NCBI GenBank assembly: GCA_013696235.1
Contig: JACCYY010000286.1
Span: forward strand, 1-16,313
DNA from: Sporichthyaceae bacterium
Lineage (GTDB): Bacteria > Actinomycetota > Actinomycetes > JACCYY01
DNA: 16,313 nucleotides
Reading direction: 5' to 3'
The notes below the pieces were generated by a model that was not told the DNA's origin, did no database searches, and saw only the letters and a list, made by a program, of their open reading frames with translations. Both the position numbers and the translations under genes were made by a program. Positions 6,311 to 14,479 of this stretch are shown here, piece by piece (the stretch's first letter is position 1; every line of letters begins with the position of its first letter).

Positions 6311-7588
6311 GTGATCGATCCCCGACTCGTCCGCGAGGCCCCTGACCTGATCCGTGCGTCGCAGCGCGCCCGGGGCCTCGACGAGTCGACGGTCGACGCC
6401 GTCGTCGAGGCCGACGAGCGGCGCCGGGCCACGATCGCCCGGTACGACGCGCTGCGCAACGAGCAGAAGTCGCTCGGCAAAGGGGTCGCCACCGCGGCCG
6501 GCGAGGAGCGGGCGAGCCTGCTCGCCCGTACGAAGGCGTTGTCGACCGAGGTGAAGACAGCCGAGGCCGAGCAGGTCGCCGCCGCCGATCGCGCGCGCGA
6601 GCTGCTGCTCTCGGTCCCCAACATCGTCGCGGACGGGGTCCCACCCGGCGCCGAGGAGAACTACGTGGTGCTCGAGCACGTCGGGGCCCCGCGCGACTTC
6701 GCCGCGGAGGGCTTCGTCCCGCTGGACCACCTCGCGCTTGGCGGGCTGCACAAGGCGATCGACACCGAGCGCGGAGCGAAGGTCTCAGGGTCGCGGTTCT
6801 ACTACCTCACCGGGATCGGTGCCCGCCTCGAGCTGGCCCTCGTCAACCTGGCGATGGCGCATGCGGCCGAGGGCGGCTTCACCCCGATGATCCCGCCGGC
6901 TCTGGTGAAGCCCCGGGCGATGGAGGGGACCGGGTTCCTCGGTCAGGCAGCGCAGGACGTGTACCGGGTCGAGTCCGACGACCTCTACCTCGTCGGCACG
7001 TCGGAGGTGCCGCTGGCGGCGTACCACTCCGACGAGATCCTCGACGTCGCGGACCTCCCGCTGCGCTACGCGGCGTTCTCGCCCTGCTACCGGCGCGAGG
7101 CCGGGTCCTACGGCCGGGACACGCATGGGATCTGGCGCGTGCACTGGTTCGACAAGGTGGAGATGTTCGTCTTCACCCGACCGGAGGACGCGGCGGCGGA
7201 GCACGAGCGCCTGCTCGAGCGCGAGAAGGACTTCCTCGGGCTGCTCGAGCTGCCCTACCGCGTGATCGACACCGCAGCCGGTGATCTCGGGCTCAGCGCC
7301 GCGCGCAAGTACGACATCGAGGCCTGGATCCCGTCCCGCGAGGGGTACGGCGAGCTGACGTCGACGTCGAACTGCACGGACTTCCAGGCCCGCCGGCTCG
7401 GCACCCGGATGCGCACCGGGGACGGCACGGCGGCTGTGGCGACGCTCAACGGCACGCTCTGCTCGATGGCTCGCTTCATCGTCGCGGTCCTGGAGAACCA
7501 CCAGCAGTCCGACGGCTCGGTCCGAGTCCCGGCAGCGCTGCAGCCCTACCTCGGCGGGCTCGACGTGCTGAAGCCCGAGCGCGGCTGA
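6311..7588 (+). CDS. serS: Seryl-tRNA synthetase
   Basis: Class II aminoacyl-tRNA synthetase that charges tRNA-Ser in the cytosol; 425 residues, normal for the family. The N-terminal antiparallel coiled coil (about 30-98) that grips the tRNA-Ser variable arm is followed by the catalytic domain: TSE (230-232), motif 2 around [11 protein letters not shown] (260-270), the serine-pocket [10 protein letters not shown] (353-362) and motif 3 with Arg388 in GTLCSMARF, ending ENHQ (395-398). GTG at 6311 gives the standard [12 protein letters not shown] start and follows a leaderless -10. Trp279 follows RVH where I recall Gln in many homologues (VHQF). The HAD gene begins 8 bp downstream, so the two are probably co-transcribed. 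A tRNA-Ser(UGA) gene lies near the right end of the window. Confidence 0.98.
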   Translation: MIDPRLVREAPDLIRASQRARGLDESTVDAVVEADERRRATIARYDALRNEQKSLGKGVATAAGEERASLLARTKALSTEVKTAEAEQVAAADRARELLLSVPNIVADGVPPGAEENYVVLEHVGAPRDFAAEGFVPLDHLALGGLHKAIDTERGAKVSGSRFYYLTGIGARLELALVNLAMAHAAEGGFTPMIPPALVKPRAMEGTGFLGQAAQDVYRVESDDLYLVGTSEVPLAAYHSDEILDVADLPLRYAAFSPCYRREAGSYGRDTHGIWRVHWFDKVEMFVFTRPEDAAAEHERLLEREKDFLGLLELPYRVIDTAAGDLGLSAARKYDIEAWIPSREGYGELTSTSNCTDFQARRLGTRMRTGDGTAAVATLNGTLCSMARFIVAVLENHQQSDGSVRVPAALQPYLGGLDVLKPERG

Positions 7589-7596
7589 CCTCCTCG

Positions 7597-8415
7597 GTGG
7601 CCTCGCCCGACCCGGTCCGGCTCGTCGCGACCGATCTCGACGGCACGATCGTCCGGAGCGACGAGACGATCACCGACCGGACCGTCGCGGCCCTGGACCG
7701 GGTCCGGGCGGCGGGCGCGGAGATCGTGATCGTCACCGGACGACCGCCCCGCTGGCTCCCGTACGTCGCTGATCGCATCGGGCACCGGGGGCTGGCGATC
7801 TGCTCGAACGGCGCGCTCGTCTACGACCTCGCCGCGGAGGAGGTGGTCGAGACCTATCCGATCGAGGCGAGCACGGTGCTGGCGCTGGTCGAGCAGCTGC
7901 GGGCGGGGATCCCCGGTGCGTCGTTCGCGGTCGAGGACCACGAGGGCATGCGGCACGAGGCGGCGTTCCCGCTGCACTGGGACGCCGGCCAGGCCGCGGT
8001 CCGGGCGGTCGAGGCGGCCGGCCTCGTCGGGTCACCGGCGGCGAAGCTGCTGCTTCGGGATGCCAGCGGGGATCCGGATGCGCTGCTCGTACGGGCCAAC
8101 GACATCGTCGGGCGCCTGGCCGAGCTCACCCATTCGTCGTCGACGGCGATGATCGAGATCAGCGCAGCGGGTGTGACCAAGGCGTCGACGCTGGCCGCGA
8201 TCTGCCAGCGGCGCTCGATCGACGCGGCACACGTGCTCGCGTTCGGCGACATGCCGAACGACCTGCCGCTCCTGGCCTGGGCCGGGCAGGCGTACGCCGT
8301 CGCGAACGCCCACACGTCTGTGCTCGAGGCGGTGGAACAGCACACCGCGAGCGTCGATGACGACGGGGTGGCGCAGGTGCTCGAGCGACTGTTCCCTGAG
8401 CGGCTGAGGCCCTAG
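7597..8415 (+). CDS. HAD superfamily (Cof-type, IIB) hydrolase
   Basis: A 272-residue cytosolic Mg2+-dependent phosphatase. Motif I DLDGT (13-17) supplies nucleophile Asp13 and general acid Asp15, motif II is Thr47 in VIVTGRP, motif III is Lys195 in VTKAS, and motif IV is GDMPND (217-222). The cap region lies between motifs II and III, as in Cof/YidA sugar-phosphate or flavin-mononucleotide phosphatases; the substrate cannot be told. GTG at 7597 is 8 bp after the serS stop with no clear Shine-Dalgarno, so translation may depend on coupling to serS. Its TAG stop shares CTAG with the convergent bpa stop. Confidence 0.93.
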   Translation: MASPDPVRLVATDLDGTIVRSDETITDRTVAALDRVRAAGAEIVIVTGRPPRWLPYVADRIGHRGLAICSNGALVYDLAAEEVVETYPIEASTVLALVEQLRAGIPGASFAVEDHEGMRHEAAFPLHWDAGQAAVRAVEAAGLVGSPAAKLLLRDASGDPDALLVRANDIVGRLAELTHSSSTAMIEISAAGVTKASTLAAICQRRSIDAAHVLAFGDMPNDLPLLAWAGQAYAVANAHTSVLEAVEQHTASVDDDGVAQVLERLFPERLRP

Positions 8416-8993
8416 AGGTACATCCCGTTGCGCGGGTCCTGGTCGGCCTCGCCGTGCACGTTCGGAGCCGGGCCGGGACCGGACGAGCCCGGGGGGAGTG
8501 CCCGGCGCATCTGCTCGAGCTGGGCGCGGGCGGCCATCTGCTGGGCGAACAGCATCGTCTGGATGCCGTGGAACAGGCCTTCGAGCCAGCCCACGAGCTG
8601 GGCCTGGGCGATCCGGAGCTCGCTCTCGGTCGGGACGGCGTTCTCGTCGAACGGAAGCGAGAGCCGCTCGAGCTCGGCCACCAGCTCCGGGGAGAGACCC
8701 TGCTCGAGCTCGGCGATCGAGCTGCGGTGGATCTCGCGGAGGCGGACCCGGCTCGCCTCGTCGAGCGGCGCGGACTTCACCTCTTCGAGCAGCTGCTTGA
8801 TCATGCTGCCGATGCGCATGACCTTGGCCGGCTGCTCCACCATGTCGCTGAGCTGCTGGCCCCCGCGTCCGTCACCGCCTGGGCCGGCCCTTCCCATGCC
8901 GTCGGAGCTCACGACCACGACCGTGGGCGAGCCCGGCCCCTGGTTCCCGACGTCCTCGTGCGTGCCGCTGTCACGTCCACCGGGCTGGGTCAT
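8412..8993 (-). CDS. bpa: Bacterial proteasome activator Bpa/PafE
   Basis: An ATP-independent ring activator that opens the 20S proteasome gate and lets partially unfolded proteins enter (Mycobacterium Rv3780 is the type member). The 193-residue protein has a disordered Gly-rich N-terminus (1-48), then the conserved helical core VEQPAKVMRIG (52-62), IKQLLEEV (65-72), APLDEASR (75-82), LRIAQAQLVGWLEGLF (126-141) and AQQMAARAQL (150-159). The C-terminal gate-opening tail reads GMYL (190-193), where the mycobacterial protein has GQYL; the final three residues fit the HbYX pattern. AGGA (9001-9004) lies 7 nt before the ATG. The start overlaps the MFS stop as ATGA, so the two are translationally coupled. 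The stop overlaps the HAD stop within CTAG. Confidence 0.96.
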   Translation of the reverse strand: MTQPGGRDSGTHEDVGNQGPGSPTVVVVSSDGMGRAGPGGDGRGGQQLSDMVEQPAKVMRIGSMIKQLLEEVKSAPLDEASRVRLREIHRSSIAELEQGLSPELVAELERLSLPFDENAVPTESELRIAQAQLVGWLEGLFHGIQTMLFAQQMAARAQLEQMRRALPPGSSGPGPAPNVHGEADQDPRNGMYL

Positions 8994-10312
8994 AGGTCCA
9001 TCCTGCCCCGAGTGCCGCGCTGCGATGCATCCGCGACCGTCGCACCGGGCAACGGGCAGTCGACGTCGGACCCGTGGTTCTGCCCGCGGCGGCCGCCGGG
9101 CCCCTCGTCGTCCTCACCGGTCCGGGCCGCGTCCAGCCACGGGCGTACGGCGGCGGCAGCCACTGCCGTGAGCACGGCAGAGCCGGCGGAGAGCCGGAAC
9201 GCGGCGTTCGAGCCGTACGCGTCGACCAGCAGACCGGCGAGCGCCGCCCCGGCCGTCACCCCGACGGTGAGCGCGGTGATCGACCAGGTCAGACCCTCGG
9301 TCAGGGCGCGGCGCGGGACCAGCCGCTCGACCAGGCTCATACCGGTGATCAGCACGGGCGCGATCGCGAGACCGGTGAGGAACACCAACGGGCTCAGGAC
9401 GGCCACGCTGTCCGCGGCCAGCGGCAGCACGGTGGCGAGACCGAACATCGTCGCGGCGAGGACGAACCGGTCCGCGAGCGGGCGGCGCCAGCGGCGCGCG
9501 CCGTACAGGAGACCGGAGATCAGGCTGCCGGCGGCGTAGCAGGCGAGGACCAGGCCGGCGAGCCCGCGCTGGCCGCGCTCGTCGGCGAAGGCCACCACCA
9601 CGACCTCGACCGAGCCGAACACCGCGCCGGCGCCGAGGAACGTCACGGCGATCGCCACCAGGCCCCGGGTGACCACCTCGCGGCGCGGGACGATGTCGGC
9701 GGTCGGGTGCAGCGGCGGCTGCGTGTCGCGCTGGGCGGCGAAGAGGAAGCCACCGCCGACCGCGAAGCACAGCGCGGCGACGAGGCCAGCGGCCGGGTTG
9801 ACCGCCGTCGCGAGGAACGTCGCGAGCGGCGGCCCGACGACGAAGATCACCTGGTCGAGGACAGACTCGAACGCGAACGCGGTCTGACGCCGGTCGCGAT
9901 CGGTGATCGCGTGGGTCCACCGGGCCCGCACCATCGACCCGATGCTCGGCAGCGTCCCGCCGGCGAGCACGCCGAGGACGAACCAGGTCCACACCGGCCA
10001 GCCCAGCCGGACCGCGGCGATCAGACCGGCCAGCAGCAGGCCGTGGGCGAGGAGCGCGGGTCGAAGCACGCGGGCCTGCCCCAGCCGGTCGACCAGGCGG
10101 GCGATCTGCGGCGCGGCCAGCCCTCCGGCGAACGTCACCGTGCCGGCCAGCACGCCGGCCAGGCCGTACGTGCCCGTGGTGGCCGAGACCATGAGGAGCG
10201 TGCCGAGTCCGACCATCGAGATCGGCATCCGGGCCAGGAAACCGGTCGAGGAGAAGGCGGCTGCGCCGCGAGCGTGAAACAGTTCGGAGTAGGTCGAGAG
10301 CACGGCAGGCAT
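8990..10312 (-). CDS. Major facilitator superfamily transporter
   Basis: A proton-coupled or facilitated transporter of the inner membrane, about 440 residues with roughly 12 hydrophobic segments. The conserved inter-helix 2-3 motif A appears as PQIARLVDRLGQARVLRP, and the equivalent loop in the second half is weaker. The general type is drug/solute efflux; the substrate is unknown. The C-terminal 50 residues form a charged, Gly-rich cytoplasmic tail. I prefer ATG at 10312 (MPAVLSTYSELF), which fits related actinobacterial MFS N-termini; GTG at 10336 or TTG at 10342 are in-frame alternatives, and none has a good Shine-Dalgarno. A possible -10, TACGCT (10384-10389), would give a leader of about 65 nt. 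The TGA stop overlaps the bpa start (8990-8993). Confidence 0.88.
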   Translation of the reverse strand: MPAVLSTYSELFHARGAAAFSSTGFLARMPISMVGLGTLLMVSATTGTYGLAGVLAGTVTFAGGLAAPQIARLVDRLGQARVLRPALLAHGLLLAGLIAAVRLGWPVWTWFVLGVLAGGTLPSIGSMVRARWTHAITDRDRRQTAFAFESVLDQVIFVVGPPLATFLATAVNPAAGLVAALCFAVGGGFLFAAQRDTQPPLHPTADIVPRREVVTRGLVAIAVTFLGAGAVFGSVEVVVVAFADERGQRGLAGLVLACYAAGSLISGLLYGARRWRRPLADRFVLAATMFGLATVLPLAADSVAVLSPLVFLTGLAIAPVLITGMSLVERLVPRRALTEGLTWSITALTVGVTAGAALAGLLVDAYGSNAAFRLSAGSAVLTAVAAAAVRPWLDAARTGEDDEGPGGRRGQNHGSDVDCPLPGATVADASQRGTRGRMDL

Positions 10313-10428
10313 CCGTCGAACGTGTGCGTCGGTCACCGTCAACTGCTGGTGACCGGGCGCGGCCGAGCCGGCCGGGCAACTTCAGCGTACGTGCAGACAC
10401 CGACGAACGATCAGTTGGCAGGTCAGGG

Positions 10429-10842
10429 ATGAACTACACGCTCGAGCTCGTGTGCGTCCCGGTGCGAGACGTCGACCGGGCAAAGGCGTTCTACGCCGAA
10501 CAGCTCGGCTTCGTCGTCGATCACGACACGACGGTGAGCGCCGACGCAAGGATCGTGCAGCTCACCCCGCCGGGGTCCGGGTGCTCCATCTGCATCGGCA
10601 ACGACATGGTCGACATGGAGCCCGGTTCCCTCAAGGGCCTGCAGCTCGTCGTCAACGACGTCGTCGCGGCCCGGGCCGAGCTGGCCGGCCGGGGCGTCGC
10701 CGTGAGCGCGGTCCAGGTCTACGGCCGCGACGGCCTCCGGCCGTACGAGGAGGGCGAGGAGCTGAACAACGTCGGCTTCTGCTCCTTCGACGACGCTGAT
10801 GGCAACGGCTGGGTGATCCAGCAGATCACCGCTCGTGCCTGA
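10429..10842 (+). CDS. VOC/glyoxalase-like domain protein
   Basis: A 137-residue single-chain VOC protein with two beta-alpha-beta-beta-beta modules: LELVCVPVRDVDRAKAFYAEQLGF (5-28) opens the first, LKGLQLVVNDVVAARAELAGRGV (68-90) the second, and DDADGNGW (121-128) is the usual turn before the last strand. The classical first metal ligand (His of HVxLxV) is replaced by hydrophobic residues, and the terminal Glu is replaced by Gln in VIQQ. A metal-dependent glyoxalase or dioxygenase activity is therefore doubtful, and a binding or drug-sequestering role is equally possible. Met at 10429 is chosen because it begins the domain; AGG at 10420-10422 is a weak Shine-Dalgarno. It is divergent from the MFS gene and convergent with the ABC permease. 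Confidence 0.88.
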   Translation: MNYTLELVCVPVRDVDRAKAFYAEQLGFVVDHDTTVSADARIVQLTPPGSGCSICIGNDMVDMEPGSLKGLQLVVNDVVAARAELAGRGVAVSAVQVYGRDGLRPYEEGEELNNVGFCSFDDADGNGWVIQQITARA

Positions 10843-10900
10843 CGCGCGTTCGCCGGTGCGGCGCAGCGCGAGGAGCTCGCCCCGTTGCAGGAGATCGATG

Positions 10901-10918
10901 CGGCGCCGGCGAGCGCCG
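10901..10918. terminator. Short GC hairpin between convergent genes
   Basis: CGGCGC (10901-10906) and GCGCCG (10913-10918) can pair around a 6-nt loop in the 86-bp gap between the VOC and permease stop codons. There is no T-run on either side, so termination here is only a guess; such short GC palindromes are common in this DNA by chance. Confidence 0.2.
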
Positions 10919-10928
10919 AGATCGGCGT

Positions 10929-13742
10929 TCACGCCGCCATCCGCCTCACCACCGGCAACCGCGAGCGCGTGAACAGCCCGGACACGAGCACCGCGACGAG
11001 CGGCACTCCGACGCCGATCACCGCGAGCAAGGGCCACGGGACCATCCAGGGCGCGAGCCCGAAGCCCTCGAGCGCGATCAACGCCACATACGTGCCGAAC
11101 CCCACCCCGACGATCGCGCCGAGGACGCCGACGACGCTCGCCTGGGCCATCGCCAGCGACCTGCGCCGACGCGGATCGGCACCGACCGCCGCCAGCGTCG
11201 CCAGGTCGGCCCGGCTCTCGGCCCCGGCCAGCCCGACCGCGATCGCGACGCCGGCCACCGTGACGAGCCCGCTGGCCGCGCCGAGCAGGAGGACGTAGAG
11301 GCCCGAGCTCGACTCGTACCCGCGCTCGACGTCGGCATAGAGGCCGGCGTCGGCGAGGCCGGCCAGCGCGCGCTCCTCGGCCGCGGCGGACGGAACCGAG
11401 CTGGCCGGGATCAGCGTGCCGCCGAGGTCGGTGTCGAGACCGAGGCCGGCGGCCGTCGTCGGTGAGACGAGGGCTGCGCCGATCACGCCGAACACTGGGG
11501 TTTGGACCGCGACCGCGCCCAGCGTCGCGTGGAAGTCGGCTCCGAACACCTCGTCGTCGGGGCCGGCCGTCCCGCCGGCTCCAGTGACGTCCACGTCTGT
11601 GACGCTGCCCGGCGGCACGAGCGACGCGTACGTCCCGAGCCGGATCTCACCGTTCTCGACCATGTCGCGGCCGTTGTCGAACACCAGTGCGCCACCGGAC
11701 TCGTAGGCGTCGAGCTCGTCGGCGCTGAGCGCCCGGCCGAGGAGTGCCTCGGCGAGGTCGACGCCGCCGACCACGAGCGCACCGCGGGCGACGCCGGCCT
11801 CGCACGCCGTGACGTCCGGGCACTCCGCGGCGACGGCCACCTGCTCGAAGTACGTCTCGCCCGCGGGGACGAAGTCCGGAGCCTCCGCGCCGGTCGCGCT
11901 CAGGCCGGCGTGGGTGACCGTGACCGGGGCGCCGCCGCCGAGGACCTGGGACGCACTCCGGACCGCGGCGTCGTAGCGCGCCGGGTTGCGGTCGTCGGGC
12001 TGGACGAACGTCGCGCCGAGCGGCAGGACGAGCTCGTAGCTGTCGCGGCTGGCGGCGTCGTCGGCGCTGATCACGTAGCCGATCGCCACCGTGCCGGCGA
12101 CCGCCATGACGACCGCGCAGATCGCCGGCGCGGTCCGATGGCGGTGCCGTCCGGCGTCGCGCAGGGCGAGGCGGGCCACGAGCGGGAACCACCGGGCGAG
12201 CCGGCCGACGGCGCCCACGAGCGCCGGAGCCGCGAGGAGCAGCCCGAGCGCCATGGCGGCGAACCCGAGGAGGGACAGCGCGATGTAGAGGCGGGTCGCC
12301 GGCGGGTCCATCAGGGGCGCGCCGGCGGTCAGGTCGACACCGGCGAGCGCTCGCTCGTACCGCGCGTCGAGGGCGCGGGCCCGTGCCGCGGCCAGGAACG
12401 CCACCGCGGCGCCGGTGGCGAGCAGCACGATCCCGGCGAGCGGAGCGCGCATCGGCCGCTCCGGCACCGGCGTGCGCTCGCTCAGCGCGGCCAGGACCGG
12501 GACCCGGGACGCGCTCATGGCCGGGACGATCGCGGCCAGCAGCCCGGCGAGGACCCCGAACCCGCCGATCAGGGCCAGGTCCGACGGGACCACGACGAGC
12601 CCGGCGAAGGCATGGTCGGCCGAGCGCTCCCACGCTGACCACCCGACCAGCACGGGGACGAACCCGAGGGCGAGGCCGACCAGGCCGCCGAGACCGCCGA
12701 GCACGATGCCCTGGGCGAGCACGACCCGGCGGATGTCGCGGCGGTCACCGCCATTCGCGGCCAGGAGCCCCAGCTCGCGGACCTGCCGCCGCGCACCGAC
12801 CGCGAACGCCGTACCGGCCAGCAGGACCACCTCGAGCAGGCCGAACCCGACCACGAGCCCGATCGCAGCCAGCGTGTCCAGCGATGCCCCGGTCGCCTGG
12901 GTGCGTGCGGTCTGGTACCGGTCCGGGTGGAGGATGCCGTCGCGCGGGAGGAACACGACCCCCTCGGCCGCCAGGCTGCGCCAGAGCACGCCCGGATCGG
13001 CGGTGGCGGGCAGGTCGACCAGCCATCGGGTCGCCGTCCAGGTGAGGTTCTCCGCATTCACCAGGTCAGCGCCGAGGCCAGCCTCGGCGTACACGGTGCG
13101 GCAGGCCAGGCAGTCGGCGTCGACGGCGATTCCCGTCACGGTCACGGTGCGCTCCTCGCCCACCTGGAGCGAGTCGCCGAGGGCGATGCCCAGGTGCGCG
13201 GCGAGGGCCTTCGACACGGCCACCTCGTCGGGTGCGGCCGGCGCCTGACCGCTGTCGAGTCCGTACCGCGACGGTGCGAGCCGGCTGTCGAGGGCGTCGA
13301 CGAGCAACGACGTCTGCACGAGTCGGCCGTCGGACTCGACCGTCGTCAGGTCCTCGCCCGGGAGCGGTGAGAGCGACGTTCCCGGTGGGAGCAGCGCTGA
13401 CACGTCGACGGCGAGCGGGTCCCGTTCGGTGTCGTCGAGCGGGATCCACCCGCCGTCGGCGTAGAACCGCACGTCCGGTGGCTCGATCGCGCCGCTGCTG
13501 GTGACCTGGACGAGCGCGTCGGTAGTTCCGAGGAACCGGTCGGCCCGCTCGTCCGCGGTGAGCTCGCCGGTCCGGGCCAGCACGGCGATCATCGCCATCG
13601 CGAGCACGGGCAGCGCGACCAGCGCCGTCACGAGAACGGTCCGTCCGCGGTGTCGCCGCGCGGTCCGCCAGGCCAGCCGGAGCGCGGGCACCCAGGCCCG
13701 GCCGGGTCGGCGCTCGCGCCCGGCCGGTCGCTCGTCGGTCAC
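10929..13742 (-). CDS. ABC transporter permease, FtsX/MacB type (duplicated)
   Basis: A 937-residue inner-membrane permease made of two tandem FtsX-like halves. Segment 1 is about 36-57, followed by a large extracytoplasmic domain (about 58-285) and three helices (287-315, 342-366, 386-415). A bridging pair of helices (435-452, 485-510) leads to the second half: a helix at 540-560, a second large ectodomain (561-810) and three helices (815-840, 866-892, 905-925). Ectodomain 1 holds a CxxC (Cys211, Cys214) and ectodomain 2 holds Cys641 and Cys647. This architecture moves lipids, peptides or antibiotics by mechanotransmission rather than classic import; the cargo is unknown. GTG at 13742 forms GTGA with the ATPase stop, so the longer in-frame extension upstream inside the ATPase gene is rejected. 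Confidence 0.92.
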   Translation of the reverse strand: MTDERPAGRERRPGRAWVPALRLAWRTARRHRGRTVLVTALVALPVLAMAMIAVLARTGELTADERADRFLGTTDALVQVTSSGAIEPPDVRFYADGGWIPLDDTERDPLAVDVSALLPPGTSLSPLPGEDLTTVESDGRLVQTSLLVDALDSRLAPSRYGLDSGQAPAAPDEVAVSKALAAHLGIALGDSLQVGEERTVTVTGIAVDADCLACRTVYAEAGLGADLVNAENLTWTATRWLVDLPATADPGVLWRSLAAEGVVFLPRDGILHPDRYQTARTQATGASLDTLAAIGLVVGFGLLEVVLLAGTAFAVGARRQVRELGLLAANGGDRRDIRRVVLAQGIVLGGLGGLVGLALGFVPVLVGWSAWERSADHAFAGLVVVPSDLALIGGFGVLAGLLAAIVPAMSASRVPVLAALSERTPVPERPMRAPLAGIVLLATGAAVAFLAAARARALDARYERALAGVDLTAGAPLMDPPATRLYIALSLLGFAAMALGLLLAAPALVGAVGRLARWFPLVARLALRDAGRHRHRTAPAICAVVMAVAGTVAIGYVISADDAASRDSYELVLPLGATFVQPDDRNPARYDAAVRSASQVLGGGAPVTVTHAGLSATGAEAPDFVPAGETYFEQVAVAAECPDVTACEAGVARGALVVGGVDLAEALLGRALSADELDAYESGGALVFDNGRDMVENGEIRLGTYASLVPPGSVTDVDVTGAGGTAGPDDEVFGADFHATLGAVAVQTPVFGVIGAALVSPTTAAGLGLDTDLGGTLIPASSVPSAAAEERALAGLADAGLYADVERGYESSSGLYVLLLGAASGLVTVAGVAIAVGLAGAESRADLATLAAVGADPRRRRSLAMAQASVVGVLGAIVGVGFGTYVALIALEGFGLAPWMVPWPLLAVIGVGVPLVAVLVSGLFTRSRLPVVRRMAA

Positions 13743-14479
13743 TGCTCGGCCCCGAGACCGAGCAGGGACTCCACCTGTGCCGGCGGCCCGGTCTCGTCGA
13801 CGATCACGCCGTCTCGCAGGAAGATCACGCGGTCGGCCCACGCGGCGTGCCGAGCCTCGTGGGTGACGAGCACGCCGCCCGCCCCGGCGTCACACCGCGC
13901 CCGGAGCAGTCGGAGGACGGCCTCGCCGGTCGTCGAGTCCAGCGCACCGGTCGGCTCGTCGGCGAGCACGAGCCGGCGGTCGCCGATCAGGGCGCGGGCG
14001 ATCGCCACGCGTTGCTGCTGACCGCCGGACATGTCCTCGGGGAACCGGTCCGCGAGGTCGTGCAGGTCGACCTCGGCCAGGGCGCGGACCGCCTCGCGTC
14101 GGGCCCGCCGGGCGCTCATGCCGTCGAGCTCGCGGGGGAGCGCGACGTTCTCCGCCGCCGTCAGGGCCGGGATGAGATTGAAGTCCTGGAAGACGTACCC
14201 GACCTGCCTGCGGCGAACAGCTGCGAGCTCGGACCGGGACAGGGTTCCGAGGTCGCGGCCCTCGACCAGCACCGCGCCCTCGCTCGGTTCGTCCAGCCCA
14301 CCGGCCAGGGTGAGCAGCGTCGACTTGCCGGACCCGGACGGACCCATGATGGCGACCAGCTCGCCGGCCCAGACCTGGATCGACACTCCGCGCAGGGCAT
14401 GGACGGCGTTGGCGCCCCCGCCGTGGACCCGGGTGACCTCGCGCAGCTCGAGCACGAGGTCCGTACCGCTGGTCGTCAT
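13739..14479 (-). CDS. ABC transporter ATP-binding protein (MacB/LolD type)
   Basis: The cytosolic ATPase that powers the adjacent permease. The 246 residues carry every nucleotide-binding motif: Walker A GPSGSGKST (46-54), Q-loop Gln98 in YVFQDFNLIP, signature MSGGQQQ (150-156), Walker B LVLADEP (170-176) with ALD after it, and the H-loop His207. The sequence LIPALTAAENV is typical of the LolD/MacB subfamily. The ATG at 14479 overlaps the padR stop as ATGA, and the stop overlaps the permease GTG, so all three are translated from one message. Confidence 0.97.
   Translation of the reverse strand: MTTSGTDLVLELREVTRVHGGGANAVHALRGVSIQVWAGELVAIMGPSGSGKSTLLTLAGGLDEPSEGAVLVEGRDLGTLSRSELAAVRRRQVGYVFQDFNLIPALTAAENVALPRELDGMSARRARREAVRALAEVDLHDLADRFPEDMSGGQQQRVAIARALIGDRRLVLADEPTGALDSTTGEAVLRLLRARCDAGAGGVLVTHEARHAAWADRVIFLRDGVIVDETGPPAQVESLLGLGAEQ

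Noticed and set aside
10384..10389. TACGCT as a leaderless -10 for the MFS gene
   Set aside because: The TTG that would fall at the transcription start is not in the MFS frame; it may be an ordinary -10 with a leader of about 65 nt, but no -35 supports it.
13743..13841. A 33-codon N-terminal extension of the permease
   Set aside because: It lies wholly inside the ATPase gene and is Arg-rich; the GTG at 13742 forms the GTGA overlap expected of a coupled operon.
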